The notes under the pieces: generated by a model
Databases searched by the model: none
Told to the model about the DNA's origin: nothing
The model's input: the letters and a program-made list of their open reading frames with translations, nothing else
Translations under genes and position numbers: made by a program
Origin: Puniceicoccales bacterium
Lineage (GTDB): Bacteria; Verrucomicrobiota; Verrucomicrobiia; Opitutales; JAIRLM01
DNA: 26,816 nucleotides
Assembly: GCA_031254835.1 (NCBI GenBank)
Contig: JAIRTQ010000050.1
Coordinates: 1 to 26,816 of the forward strand
Reading direction: 5' to 3'
Part shown: positions 1 to 7,210 of the stretch, piece after piece
How the letters are laid out: the number at the start of each line of letters is the position of its first letter
How positions within the stretch are numbered: the first letter of the stretch is position 1

Positions 1-1528
1 GGGCCTGCACGGAGCCCTTCCCGTAGGTGGAGCGGTCGCCTACCACCAGCGCCCGCCGGTGGTCCTGCAGGGCGCCTGCCAGGATCTCCGAGGCGGAGGC
101 GCTCTGCTTAGAGGTGAGCAGCACGAGCGGGCCGCCATAGAAGATCTCCCGATCCGCCTCCGCAAAGAGCTGCACGCGCCCATCGCCGTCCCGCACCTGC
201 ACCACCGGACCGCCGCCGAGAAACAGCCCGGCGATGGAGATCGCTTCATCGAGCAGTCCGCCGCCGTTCCCCCGCAGATCCAGCACCAGTCCCCGCACGT
301 TCTCCTCCGCCAGCTTGGCCAATAGTTCTTGCAGGTCCGCGCAGCAGCCGTCGTTCTTTTCAGAACCGTCGCCGCCGTAGAAGGCCGGCAATCGGACGTA
401 GCCGAGCTGGGTCATCCGTCCGTAGAGATCGGGCACCTCGTAGACCCGTGCCCGCGCCCGCTGGGCGGTGAGCTGGATTTCATCTCGTATCAGCGTAACT
501 ATTTTTCGCTCGGAAGGATCGCCATCGGCCGGCTGCAGGTGGAGGGTGACGGCCGTGCCCTTGGGGCCCTTGATGAGCCGCACGGCCCGATTGAGCCGCA
601 TGCCGATAATGTCAACGGGCTCGCCGCCGTCCTGCTGAATCGCCAAAATCCGGTCGCCGACGTGCAGCATGCCGGACCGCTCCGCCGGACTGCCGGCGTA
701 GATCTCCACGATCTTGCAGTAGCCGTCGTCGTCCTGCAGAACGGCGCCGATGCCCATGAAAGAGTTTGTCAGGGCGCAGGTCTGGAAGTCTTCCCAGGTG
801 ACGGCGGAGAGGAAGGAGGAGTGTGGATCGTAGAGTCCCGCCACGCTGTTTAGAAATAGCTCTTGCACATAGTAGGGCTCCACGTCGCTGATGGAACTTC
901 GGAAGTGGCCGTAGCGCTTGCGGAGCCGTTCTTGCGCAACTCCATGATCGACAGCACTTTCGGCGTAATCGCTTTCAGATTTTTGCGCCGCTTCTGGCGC
1001 CAGCAAAAGTTCATTGAGGAGGTCAAATTCCAGCCGCTGCCGCCAAATTTCATCGAGCTCCCCCACCCCTACAGGCCAAAGTGCCCCCTTCCGGTCCGGC
1101 TCGAAATATTCCTCATCGGCGATATTCAACTCACTTTGCAAAAGTTGGTCCACCCACTCCAGACGGCCATTTGCCCGCTCCCGAAAGAGTTCATAGATGG
1201 AGAATCCCGGCTTTAAGCTGCCGCTGTTAAGAAAGATATCCAATGTTAGGTCATAGCGGCTATGGATGTTGTCCACGTCAGACTGCAGGAAAAACATGTG
1301 CTGCGGATCCAGATCCTCCAGGTAGGCGTCCAAAATTTTGCCATGGGAAATGGCAGAGATGGGCTTGCGGTCGTAGTGGATGCCAGACAGACAGCGCACC
1401 ATATAGAGGGTTTCCGTGTGCATCTGGGCCGTCGGCTGCAGTACCACCTCCCCACAGCAGGGCGCGGCGCGAAAAAGAGATAGCAGCGACAGGAGTCCGC
1501 AAAAAAATCGAAAAGCGGAGCAATTCAT
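1..1528 (-). CDS. prc: Tail-specific (C-terminal processing) protease Prc, 3' end cut by window
   Basis: This is a periplasmic serine protease of family S41 that degrades or trims proteins from their C-termini. The ATG at 1528 begins a signal peptide (MNCSAFRFFCG, then a Leu-rich core) with likely cleavage near residue 26-30. The Prc N-terminal domain follows (AYLEDLDPQHMFFLQSDV, then LYDPHSSFLS). A PDZ domain begins near MGIGAVLQDDDGY and includes GSPAERSGMLHVGDRI. The S41 core has GLVLDLRGNGGGLLDEA, the nucleophile motif SASASEI (Ser476/478/480) and the general-base Lys504 in YGKGSVQ. 509 codons are visible and the frame is intact. Prc proteins are usually about 600-700 residues, so the C-terminal part lies outside the window. 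No clear Shine-Dalgarno is seen. The only nearby upstream ATG, out of frame, is closed by TGA after three codons. Family assignment is firm. Confidence 0.95.
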   Translation of the reverse strand, partial: MNCSAFRFFCGLLSLLSLFRAAPCCGEVVLQPTAQMHTETLYMVRCLSGIHYDRKPISAISHGKILDAYLEDLDPQHMFFLQSDVDNIHSRYDLTLDIFLNSGSLKPGFSIYELFRERANGRLEWVDQLLQSELNIADEEYFEPDRKGALWPVGVGELDEIWRQRLEFDLLNELLLAPEAAQKSESDYAESAVDHGVAQERLRKRYGHFRSSISDVEPYYVQELFLNSVAGLYDPHSSFLSAVTWEDFQTCALTNSFMGIGAVLQDDDGYCKIVEIYAGSPAERSGMLHVGDRILAIQQDGGEPVDIIGMRLNRAVRLIKGPKGTAVTLHLQPADGDPSERKIVTLIRDEIQLTAQRARARVYEVPDLYGRMTQLGYVRLPAFYGGDGSEKNDGCCADLQELLAKLAEENVRGLVLDLRGNGGGLLDEAISIAGLFLGGGPVVQVRDGDGRVQLFAEADREIFYGGPLVLLTSKQSASASEILAGALQDHRRALVVGDRSTYGKGSVQA

Positions 1529-1705
1529 GGGAACATAATGCCTTTTGGGTCGGATTTGTCCACGGGATTCGCACACCGTCGTACCTTCCCAAGGGCGCAA
1601 GAAACCGCCGGACTGGACGATCCCGCGCAAGTACGCACGAAGCGCGGCGCCCGCGAAAGCAGGCACTACCGGACGCCGCCGCCGCATCGAGCTCAACCTC
1701 AGACT
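1529..1705. other. Non-coding gap upstream of prc
   Basis: This stretch lies between the end of the -1 frame tail of the upstream gene and the prc start codon. I see no RNA gene, no strong terminator and no convincing promoter. A long minus-strand open frame crosses it, but that frame runs on out of phase into prc and looks like a shadow. It may carry the prc promoter. Confidence 0.4.
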
Positions 1706-1825
1706 CTATTTTTCTACCCGCTCGCCGTAACGCGAACAGAGCCCCAGCTTCCAGCCGAGAAAACAAAAGAATGTCGCCACGGCTGCGGCCGCGACGGCAA
1801 CCGCACTCCCTAACTTTAAAAAAAA
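1706..1825 (-). other. T8 slippery site and -1 frame transmembrane tail
   Basis: In the mRNA the zero frame reads AGU UUU UUU UAA, so the heptamer U UUU UUU immediately precedes the stop (T run at 1818-1825). Re-reading one base gives UUA AAG UUA GGG and an open frame to a TAG at 1706-1708. The tail begins LKLGSAVAVAAAA, then VATFFCFLGWKLG, and ends RYGERVEK. That is a clear transmembrane helix of about 20 residues followed by a short charged end. The full -1 product would be 240 residues. Either the site is used for programmed or transcriptional slippage, or one T has been lost by mutation or sequencing error. Confidence 0.6.
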
Positions 1826-2427
1826 CTCTTAACCTTTGCCCAAGCGGACTGTTTTTCCCTTGCGGAACCATACACGTCCGCGAGCAGTTTGTCCGCGTGT
1901 TCTTTATGCGCAGCGCCACGCGCCTTTATGAGCTCAATCTCCATTGCTTCCCGCTCCAGCTCGGTCCGCGGAACAATGGAGCTACGCGTCCGCGGATCTT
2001 GGATCACCCGGATCCGCTCCTCCTCCATCGCTCTCATTTCAACGACATCACAAGCCCGCGGAACGATGGACTCGCGCGTCTCCGGATTGCGAATCAGCCG
2101 AAGCCGCTCTTCCCTTTCCGCTTTCGCCTCCGGAACGATCTTTTCCAGCACCTCTTTCATGGCCATATCCCCAGCCTCCTGCGCCGTGAATCCCTCAGCC
2201 ATCAGCCCATGAAATAGGTCCACAATTTGCTGCGATCGCTCCTGGTATAACGAGGCATACGCAAAAAGATCGGCCCGAGAGACAGTCTCCGGTGGCAGGT
2301 CAGGATGCTCCACGCGAGGTTTCTTTCCTTGAGGGACAGCGAGCGCACCCGGCCCCACGTCCTCATCGTCAAGATCCTCCACCTCCACTATACGAGGCCC
2401 ACTTCTGTAGTTTGGAATCGAATTCAT
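1816..2427 (-). CDS. Hypothetical charged helical protein, 203 aa, with possible -1 frameshift extension
   Basis: I do not recognise the family. The start at ATG 2427 is chosen over the GTG at 2436 because a strong ribosome site (GGGGAGGG, 2436-2443) sits 8 bases before the ATG and abuts the GTG. An acidic patch (EVEDLDDEDV) lies near residues 15-24 and the rest is helical and charged. Two copies of a 21-22 residue unit, about 30 residues apart, occur at 104-124 and 133-154 (cores LIRNPETRESIVPR and VIQDPRTRSSIVPR). The zero frame stops directly on a run of eight T after KVKSFF. The -1 frame continues with a 37-residue hydrophobic tail. The ATG is 18 bases downstream of the preceding small ORF's stop, so the two are probably co-transcribed. 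The nearby SycD-like chaperone makes a secreted or membrane role conceivable, but that is inference. Confidence 0.75.
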   Translation of the reverse strand: MNSIPNYRSGPRIVEVEDLDDEDVGPGALAVPQGKKPRVEHPDLPPETVSRADLFAYASLYQERSQQIVDLFHGLMAEGFTAQEAGDMAMKEVLEKIVPEAKAEREERLRLIRNPETRESIVPRACDVVEMRAMEEERIRVIQDPRTRSSIVPRTELEREAMEIELIKARGAAHKEHADKLLADVYGSAREKQSAWAKVKSFF

Positions 2428-2435
2428 AGTACGCA

Positions 2436-2443
2436 CCCTCCCC
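2436..2443 (-). promoter_or_regulatory. Strong ribosome-binding site deciding the start of the 203-aa gene
   Basis: The minus strand reads GGGGAGGG here, followed by 8 bases (TGCGTACT) and ATG at 2427. The in-frame GTG at 2436 overlaps the end of this site, so it cannot be the start it serves. This is the best Shine-Dalgarno seen in the window. Confidence 0.7.
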
Positions 2444-2445
2444 TA

Positions 2446-2640
2446 CTACGCTCTCGCAGCTGCCTGCGTGACTCCACTTAGGACCGCGGCAATTTCTCCC
2501 CGGGACATCCCGGGAAGAATCGCGGAAATGTCCTCCGGCGACATCTCCGCGAGAAGCCTCACGATGTCGGCCATCGAAATTTTGTGTACGCTACCGCCGC
2601 CAAACACTTTCCACCAAAAGCTGGAAGAGTCATAGGCCAT
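2446..2640 (-). CDS. Hypothetical 64-aa ORF, probably the 3' part of a frameshifted gene
   Basis: This reads MAYDSSSFWWKVFGG, then an amphipathic stretch (MADIVRLLAEMSPEDISAIL), and ends GVTQAAARA. The codon pattern looks like genuine coding sequence. No ribosome-binding site precedes the ATG. The same frame extends upstream as SEIAQ before meeting a TGA, and the coiled-coil frame just upstream would join it smoothly by a single -1 shift near AEFL. I therefore think it is the C-terminal part of the adjacent gene rather than a free-standing protein. No family is recognised. Confidence 0.5.
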   Translation of the reverse strand: MAYDSSSFWWKVFGGGSVHKISMADIVRLLAEMSPEDISAILPGMSRGEIAAVLSGVTQAAARA

Positions 2641-2939
2641 CTGGGCAATTTCACTAGGAACTCAGCGCGGCGGGCACGCTCCCCGTCCTTGGCCATATCC
2701 TGCTCCGCCTTTAACCGTTGCGCGAGCAGCTCTGCCCTTCTTTGCTCGCCATCCGCAAGCGCCTTAGCGTGTGCTTTTGTGCTATCCGAAACGACTTTCG
2801 TTTCTTCCTCGAAACGGCCAGAGAGTGTCGCCAGCGTGCTCTGTAGTAGAAACTTTGCCTGGTCTCCTTCCGGCAAATCTAAGTACAGGGTCGCTCGAAA
2901 AAATCCGACGGTTCTGCAAGCAAAAAAACAACCTCTCAC
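2559..2939 (-). pseudogene. Coiled-coil hypothetical gene, frame-disrupted at both ends
   Basis: The central part (roughly 2650-2890) looks coding: a charged heptad-like helix containing KFLLQSTLATLSGRFEEET and RRAELLAQRLKAEQDMAK. The start is uncertain. GTG at 2939 is the best candidate in this frame, with a weak GGGA before it. An ATG at 2952 lies in another frame and would need a +1 shift, possible at the T7 run near 2930. At the 3' end this frame turns into junk (KLPRWPMTLPAFGG), while the overlapping -1 frame carries the sensible 64-residue sequence. One intact ancestral protein of about 165 residues would need one or two indels. Alternatives are decay, an assembly error, or recoding. 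It follows aspS closely. No function can be assigned. Confidence 0.4.
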
Positions 2940-2989
2940 GAAAATTTCCCATGGGGAAAAAGCATTGGCGCACACACAGTACGCGACCT

Positions 2990-4765
2990 TTAATGAAGTG
3001 CGATGGCAAGCTCGCGGAGTTGCTTTTCCGTGGCCGATGAGGGAGATTGAACCATCAGGTCCATTCCTTTCTGCGTTTTTGGAAATGCGATGACGTCCCG
3101 AATTGAATTTGTGCCGCAAAGCATGGCGGCCAGCCGGTCCAGGCCGAGGGCGATACCGCCATGGGGTGGGGCGCCGTAGCGAAAGGCGCGCACCATATAG
3201 CCGAAGAGCCGCTCGACGGCCTCTGCCGGAATCTTGAGCAGATTTTCAAAAATGTCCTTCTGTAATTCTGACGAATGGATCCGGATGCTACCGCCGCCCA
3301 ATTCCACACCGTTCATTACCAGGTCGTAGTGCTGCCCGCGAACCCGTTCCGGAGCGGAATGGAGCAGGGGCCGGTCCTCTTCGATGGGCGCGGTAAAGGG
3401 ATGATGGGTGGCCACATAACGGCTTTGCCCTTCGTCATAGGTGAGCAGAGGGAAATCCACGACCCAGAGCAGATCAAAGAGATCATCGCTTAGGGAAAGC
3501 AGGCCCTTTTCCTTTTGCAGTGCGGCGCAGTCGAGACGGACGCGGCCCAGAATGGCGCAAGCCTTTTCCCATGGGCCGGCGGAAAATAGAATCAAATCCC
3601 CCTCTTTCGCTGACAGAGCCTCCCGTAGGGCGGTACGCATCTCTTCTGTAAGGAATTTGCCGATGGGGGACTTCCACTGACCGTCCTCTAGCTTGATGTA
3701 GGCCAAACCTTTCGCTCCCATTGCGCTGGCGCCGTCTTCCAGCACGCGCATTTCTCCTTGGCTTAAATGCGCTAATCCATTCCCGTTTAGCGCCTTAACG
3801 ACCCCTCCGGCAGCTATCGGTTCCGCAAAGACAGCAAAGGAAGAGCCGGAAAAAACGGAAGAAACGTCCACCAGCTCCATGGGAAAACGGCGGTCCGGCT
3901 TGTCGCTGCCGTAGCGGTCCATGGTATCTTGGAAGGACATGCGGGGGAGAGGCAAAGGCAGCTCCCGGTCCAGCACTTTCTTCCAAATGCGGGCCATCAG
4001 ACCCTCGATGAGGGCGTGGATATCCTCGCGGTCGATGAAAGACATTTCCAAGTCGATCTGCGTGAATTCCGGCTGTCGGTCCGCCCGCAGGTCCTCATCG
4101 CGGAAGCAACGGGCCAGAGAATAGTAGCGCTCCACGCCGGCCACCATCAGCATCTGCTTGTATTGCTGGGGCGACTGAGCCAGAGCGTAGAATTGCCCTC
4201 GGTTTGTACGGCTTGGCACGAGGAATTCGCGGGCACCTTCAGGGGTAGTTTTGAAAAGGGTGGGCAGCTCGATCTCTAAAAAATCGTTCTCATTTAGGTA
4301 ATTGCGCGCGGCGGCGGCGATTTTATGGCGCCGCAAAAGCCGACCGTAGCATTTGGGCCGACGCAGGTCCAGATAGCGGTAGGTAAACCGCATTTCTTCG
4401 TTCACCTTCTCCGCCGTGCCGTCATCTAGGGCAAAGGGGAGCGGATCGGCGGAGCTGTGGACAATGGCCCAATCGACGGCCACCTCCACCTCTCCGGTGG
4501 CCAACTTGGCATTGGCCGTTTCCTCGGGACGTAGGCGCAGAACTCCCTCTACTTCAATTACGGACTCACAGCGGAGAACAGACAGCGATTCCAGTTTTGG
4601 GCGACGCTGCACATCGATGAGCAGCTGTACGATCCCAGTGCGATCCCCCAGATCGAGGAAAAACAGCCCGCCGTGGTCCCGCCGGGCCCGAATCCAACCT
4701 ACCAGGCGGACTGATTTTCCGGCGTCGCTGGCCCTCAGTTCACCACAGCAACAAGTCCGCTCCAT
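2990..4765 (-). CDS. aspS: Aspartyl-tRNA synthetase, bacterial type
   Basis: This cytosolic class II synthetase attaches aspartate to tRNA(Asp). The 591-residue length is normal for the bacterial form. The N-terminal anticodon-binding OB fold (VGWIRARRDHGGLFFLDLGD) occupies about residues 20-105. The catalytic core shows motif 2 (YSLARCFRDEDLRADRQPEF, then TQIDLEMSF, about 215-243), the NGVELGGGSIRIH substrate loop (485-497) and motif 3 (GGIALGLDRL, 536-545). The GAD insertion typical of bacterial AspRS spans about 295-410. The ATG at 4765 gives a conventional N-terminus (MERTCCCGELRASDAGK). It cannot be decided from sequence alone whether it also charges tRNA(Asn). It lies 132 bases downstream of the SycD-like gene in the same direction. 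The assignment is secure. Confidence 0.97.
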   Translation of the reverse strand: MERTCCCGELRASDAGKSVRLVGWIRARRDHGGLFFLDLGDRTGIVQLLIDVQRRPKLESLSVLRCESVIEVEGVLRLRPEETANAKLATGEVEVAVDWAIVHSSADPLPFALDDGTAEKVNEEMRFTYRYLDLRRPKCYGRLLRRHKIAAAARNYLNENDFLEIELPTLFKTTPEGAREFLVPSRTNRGQFYALAQSPQQYKQMLMVAGVERYYSLARCFRDEDLRADRQPEFTQIDLEMSFIDREDIHALIEGLMARIWKKVLDRELPLPLPRMSFQDTMDRYGSDKPDRRFPMELVDVSSVFSGSSFAVFAEPIAAGGVVKALNGNGLAHLSQGEMRVLEDGASAMGAKGLAYIKLEDGQWKSPIGKFLTEEMRTALREALSAKEGDLILFSAGPWEKACAILGRVRLDCAALQKEKGLLSLSDDLFDLLWVVDFPLLTYDEGQSRYVATHHPFTAPIEEDRPLLHSAPERVRGQHYDLVMNGVELGGGSIRIHSSELQKDIFENLLKIPAEAVERLFGYMVRAFRYGAPPHGGIALGLDRLAAMLCGTNSIRDVIAFPKTQKGMDLMVQSPSSATEKQLRELAIALH

Positions 4766-4897
4766 AGTGGCCAGAGCTATGAACGTCGTCCGGTCTCTGG
4801 CAACGGAAAAGTGCAGGAAAACGGCCCGCGCAGCAACCGGGACAATGGAAAGTCGGCTGCCGCGGGAGCCGAGCGGCTACCGCTACCTCACAACTGG

Positions 4898-5593
4898 TTA
4901 CTTTAGTGCGTCTTGCAGCTTCGATATCTCCCGCTCGAGCTCCTCGCGGCCTTCCAACACCTTTCCGGCCGCGATGAGCTGCAACCCGCGATCGATCGCG
5001 TTGCGGGCCTCCAGCTGACGGCCCGCCTTGATGAAGCAATCGGCGGCGTAGTAGCAGAGCAGCGGGTCTTCGAACATCTGCAGGTAGAGATCGTAAACCT
5101 TTGTTGCCGCCTCGATGCCATTCAACTGCCATTCACAAAGTGCCAGCATAATAAACGGCTGGATTTGGATTTCCTCGATGAAAAGCCGCACAATGACTGA
5201 GAACATGGCGCTCGCTGCCTTGTACTCCTTCTCCTCGTAGGCTTTCATCGCAATTCCGTTCAAGGCAGTGTAGTCTTCCTGCCCTAGCACACCCTTAAGT
5301 GTCTGTTTATCGGCCGGCGACTTCATTAGGCTAGGTAGGGCGACGCGAATTTTATCAAAGATGGCCTTTGCCTGCCCCTTCTCGTCGCGGGACAGGAAAT
5401 ATTCCACGCCTTCCATGGCGATGATTTCGCCCTCCCTCAGAACGTTGTGAACCTCGTGCATGCGCCGTTCCTTGCGCAACTCCGCGGATTCGAAAGGATT
5501 TGGCTCTTCGCCATTCCCTTTTTCGACCTCTTCGGCCACTTGCTGGGCGATTTTTTCCAACATCTCGTCCTGTTCTTTTGTCAATTCAGCCAT
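4898..5593 (-). CDS. SycD/LcrH-like TPR protein, probable type III secretion chaperone
   Basis: This is a 231-residue soluble protein with no signal peptide or membrane segment. The first 100 residues are charged and helical. Three tetratricopeptide-like helical pairs follow at about 105-136 (LGQEDYTALNGIAMKAYEEK), 144-175 and 178-209. The phrase PLLCYYAADCFIKAGRQLEA matches the pattern of class II type III secretion chaperones (SycD/LcrH; chlamydial Scc2 and Scc3), which bind hydrophobic translocator proteins before secretion. This is recognised from memory of the family, not from a search. The long N-terminal extension is more like the chlamydial forms than the roughly 165-residue Yersinia SycD. 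A GAGG site lies 6 bases before the ATG at 5593. It sits alone between der and aspS with no secretion apparatus genes nearby, though two unknown genes that could be clients lie beyond aspS. Confidence 0.72.
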   Translation of the reverse strand: MAELTKEQDEMLEKIAQQVAEEVEKGNGEEPNPFESAELRKERRMHEVHNVLREGEIIAMEGVEYFLSRDEKGQAKAIFDKIRVALPSLMKSPADKQTLKGVLGQEDYTALNGIAMKAYEEKEYKAASAMFSVIVRLFIEEIQIQPFIMLALCEWQLNGIEAATKVYDLYLQMFEDPLLCYYAADCFIKAGRQLEARNAIDRGLQLIAAGKVLEGREELEREISKLQDALK

Positions 5594-5676
5594 AGCGTAC
5601 CTCGTTTATTGGTGGATAGAATGAATCCTACATAGGCAATTCAAACGCATTTTTCCGTTGGCGCAAAAAATCTCTT

Positions 5677-5705
5677 TTGGCAATCATCTTTAATTACCTT
5701 GCCAA
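5677..5705 (-). terminator. Inverted repeat downstream of der, possible terminator
   Basis: A perfect 7-base stem (TTGGCAA/TTGCCAA) encloses a 15-base loop 22 bases after the der stop codon. A run of six T (5665-5670) begins six bases beyond the stem. The loop is long and the T run is displaced, so it is a weak candidate terminator. It could equally be part of the leader of the SycD-like gene. Confidence 0.3.
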
Positions 5706-5727
5706 GCAGGGTTTAATTGCTGAAAAA

Positions 5728-7101
5728 TTATTTACCACGCCGTTCTTTGCAGACGAAATCGAGCCGTAGAGGACAGCCAATCAAGGAGAATTGCTCCGCA
5801 ATCCGCCTGCGCAGGTGAGACAGGTGGGCGGCGGCCAGCCGCCGTCGGTCATTGCAGTAGAGGCGGATGGTCACCGGCGAAGATGCGGTTTGTAGGGCAT
5901 AGAAAAGTTTGAAAGGCTTGCCGCCGCCGTGGGCCGCCATGCCGCCCCGACAGAGCTCTCCCAGAAACCTATTCAGCGGACCGGTGGCGATCTGTTGGCC
6001 GTTCCGCCGGCGCAAATCCAAGGCACAGGAACAGATCTCGCGGACTCCTTCACCCGTTGCCGCCGAGAGGAAAAGCAGGGGCAGTCCGGGCCAGCCGTAG
6101 AGCTCCCGCCGAAGGGCAGCGACAAATTCCCGCCGGAACTGGCCAACGTCTTCGTAGGCCGGTAGGGCGTCTCGTCGGAGGGCATCCTGTGCCAGATCCC
6201 ATTTGTTTACCGCCACGGCGAAGCACTTGCCCGCCTCTCGCACTTCCTCAGCGATCGCTTTGTCGAAGTCCGTAAGCCCGCGGACTGCGTCCAGCACAAG
6301 AAAAACGACGTCTGCCTCGGCCAAAGCGCCACGGGAGCGGAGAGAGGCGAAGTACTCCACCGGCGAAGAGATTTTTTTATTCGCCCGCAGCCCCGCCGTA
6401 TCCAAAAGCCGCATGGGATGAGAACCGTCGTCGCCATGAAAAAAAAAATTGCCAGGCACCGTGTCGCGGGTGGTGCCGGCGATGGGGCTGACGATAATGC
6501 GGCCAAAACCGAGCAGAGCATTGGCTATCGAAGATTTGCCCACGTTCGGTGCCCCCAAAAGGGCGACGGTGAGGGGGCCCGCTTTTTCTTGGTCTTTCTG
6601 CGGCGGCAAATCCCGGTAGATGCTAGCCTCCAGCCATTCGATCCCGCGGCCGTGTTCGGCGGAAATGGCAATGGGCGCTTCTGGAAAGCCGAGCGCGGCA
6701 CATTCGTAGGCAGCTCCTTCCTGGTCCGGCCCATCGATTTTATTCACGGCCACCACGATTCGCTTGCCGGTCTTCCGCAAACGTTCCGCAATTTCGCGAT
6801 CTTGGGGCAGTACGCCTTCGCGGCCATCAAGCACAAAAACAAGCAGATCTGCCATGGCGAGCGCCAGGTCTACCTGAGCTTCTACGGCGGGCACCAGCTC
6901 CGAGGGCGTTTCGCCATTTTCTAGACCCAGCCCGCCCGTATCCAGAAGGGTCGCCCCGTTGGGCAAATCTGTCGACAGAACATCTCGCGTAACCCCCGGC
7001 CGGCCATGCACAATGGCCTGGCGAGAATCGGTCAAGCGGTTAAAAAGCCTGCTTTTACCAACATTCGGTCTTCCTACTAGCGCAATACAGAACCGCTCCA
7101 C
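5728..7101 (-). CDS. der: GTPase Der (EngA), 50S ribosome assembly factor
   Basis: Der is an essential tandem-GTPase that acts in maturation of the large ribosomal subunit. The protein is 457 residues. The first G domain has GRPNVGKS (10-17), DTGG (54-57) and NKID (120-123). The second has GAPNVGKS (183-190), DTAG (234-237), NKWD (299-302) and SAA. The C-terminal KH-like domain contains GGGKPFKLFYALQ. The start codon is GTG at 7101; an in-frame TAG lies 15 bases upstream, so no earlier start is possible. The coding strand holds an uninterrupted run of ten T (6439-6448) encoding Phe-Phe-Phe in the second G domain, yet the frame is intact. It lies downstream of the terminator of the OTU-like gene, so it probably has its own promoter. 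Family call is certain. Confidence 0.97.
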   Translation of the reverse strand: MERFCIALVGRPNVGKSRLFNRLTDSRQAIVHGRPGVTRDVLSTDLPNGATLLDTGGLGLENGETPSELVPAVEAQVDLALAMADLLVFVLDGREGVLPQDREIAERLRKTGKRIVVAVNKIDGPDQEGAAYECAALGFPEAPIAISAEHGRGIEWLEASIYRDLPPQKDQEKAGPLTVALLGAPNVGKSSIANALLGFGRIIVSPIAGTTRDTVPGNFFFHGDDGSHPMRLLDTAGLRANKKISSPVEYFASLRSRGALAEADVVFLVLDAVRGLTDFDKAIAEEVREAGKCFAVAVNKWDLAQDALRRDALPAYEDVGQFRREFVAALRRELYGWPGLPLLFLSAATGEGVREICSCALDLRRRNGQQIATGPLNRFLGELCRGGMAAHGGGKPFKLFYALQTASSPVTIRLYCNDRRRLAAAHLSHLRRRIAEQFSLIGCPLRLDFVCKERRGK

Positions 7102-7179
7102 GATGGCCCATCGTCGCTAAGCCATTAGGAAGAGGGCAAGCCAAAAACCGGCGAAGAAATTCTTTCGATGGAAAATTCG

Positions 7180-7206
7180 AAAAAAATCGGCCTTCTCACG
7201 GCGATT
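7180..7206 (-). terminator. Rho-independent terminator of the OTU-like gene
   Basis: The minus strand reads AATCGCC, a 7-base loop GTGAGAA, then GGCCGATT running into seven T. The stem pairs over seven bases with one bulged G. It begins four bases after the TGA of the OTU-like gene, so it most likely ends that transcription unit before der. Confidence 0.6.
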
Positions 7207-7210
7207 GCGA

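Noticed and set aside
329..853. 174-codon plus-strand open frame
   Set aside because: It is antisense to the PDZ and S41 domains of prc, which are clearly coding.
1278..1919. 213-codon minus-strand open frame across the prc start
   Set aside because: It runs out of phase through the signal-peptide region of prc and the end of the upstream gene; its sequence is Arg-rich and without motifs.
1243..2217. 324-codon plus-strand open frame
   Set aside because: It lies antisense to prc and the 203-residue gene, has a composition typical of a shadow frame (Arg/Pro/Ser-rich) and no recognisable motif.
2957..2984. Possible terminator after aspS (GCGTAC/GTGCGC stem, then a T5 run)
   Set aside because: The stem is short with a wobble pair and the T run starts six bases away; it also overlaps possible start codons of the next gene.
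2990..3119. N-terminal extension of the coiled-coil frame into aspS
   Set aside because: This part overlaps the conserved end of aspS in another frame and looks like shadow sequence; the coding signal begins only after the aspS stop.
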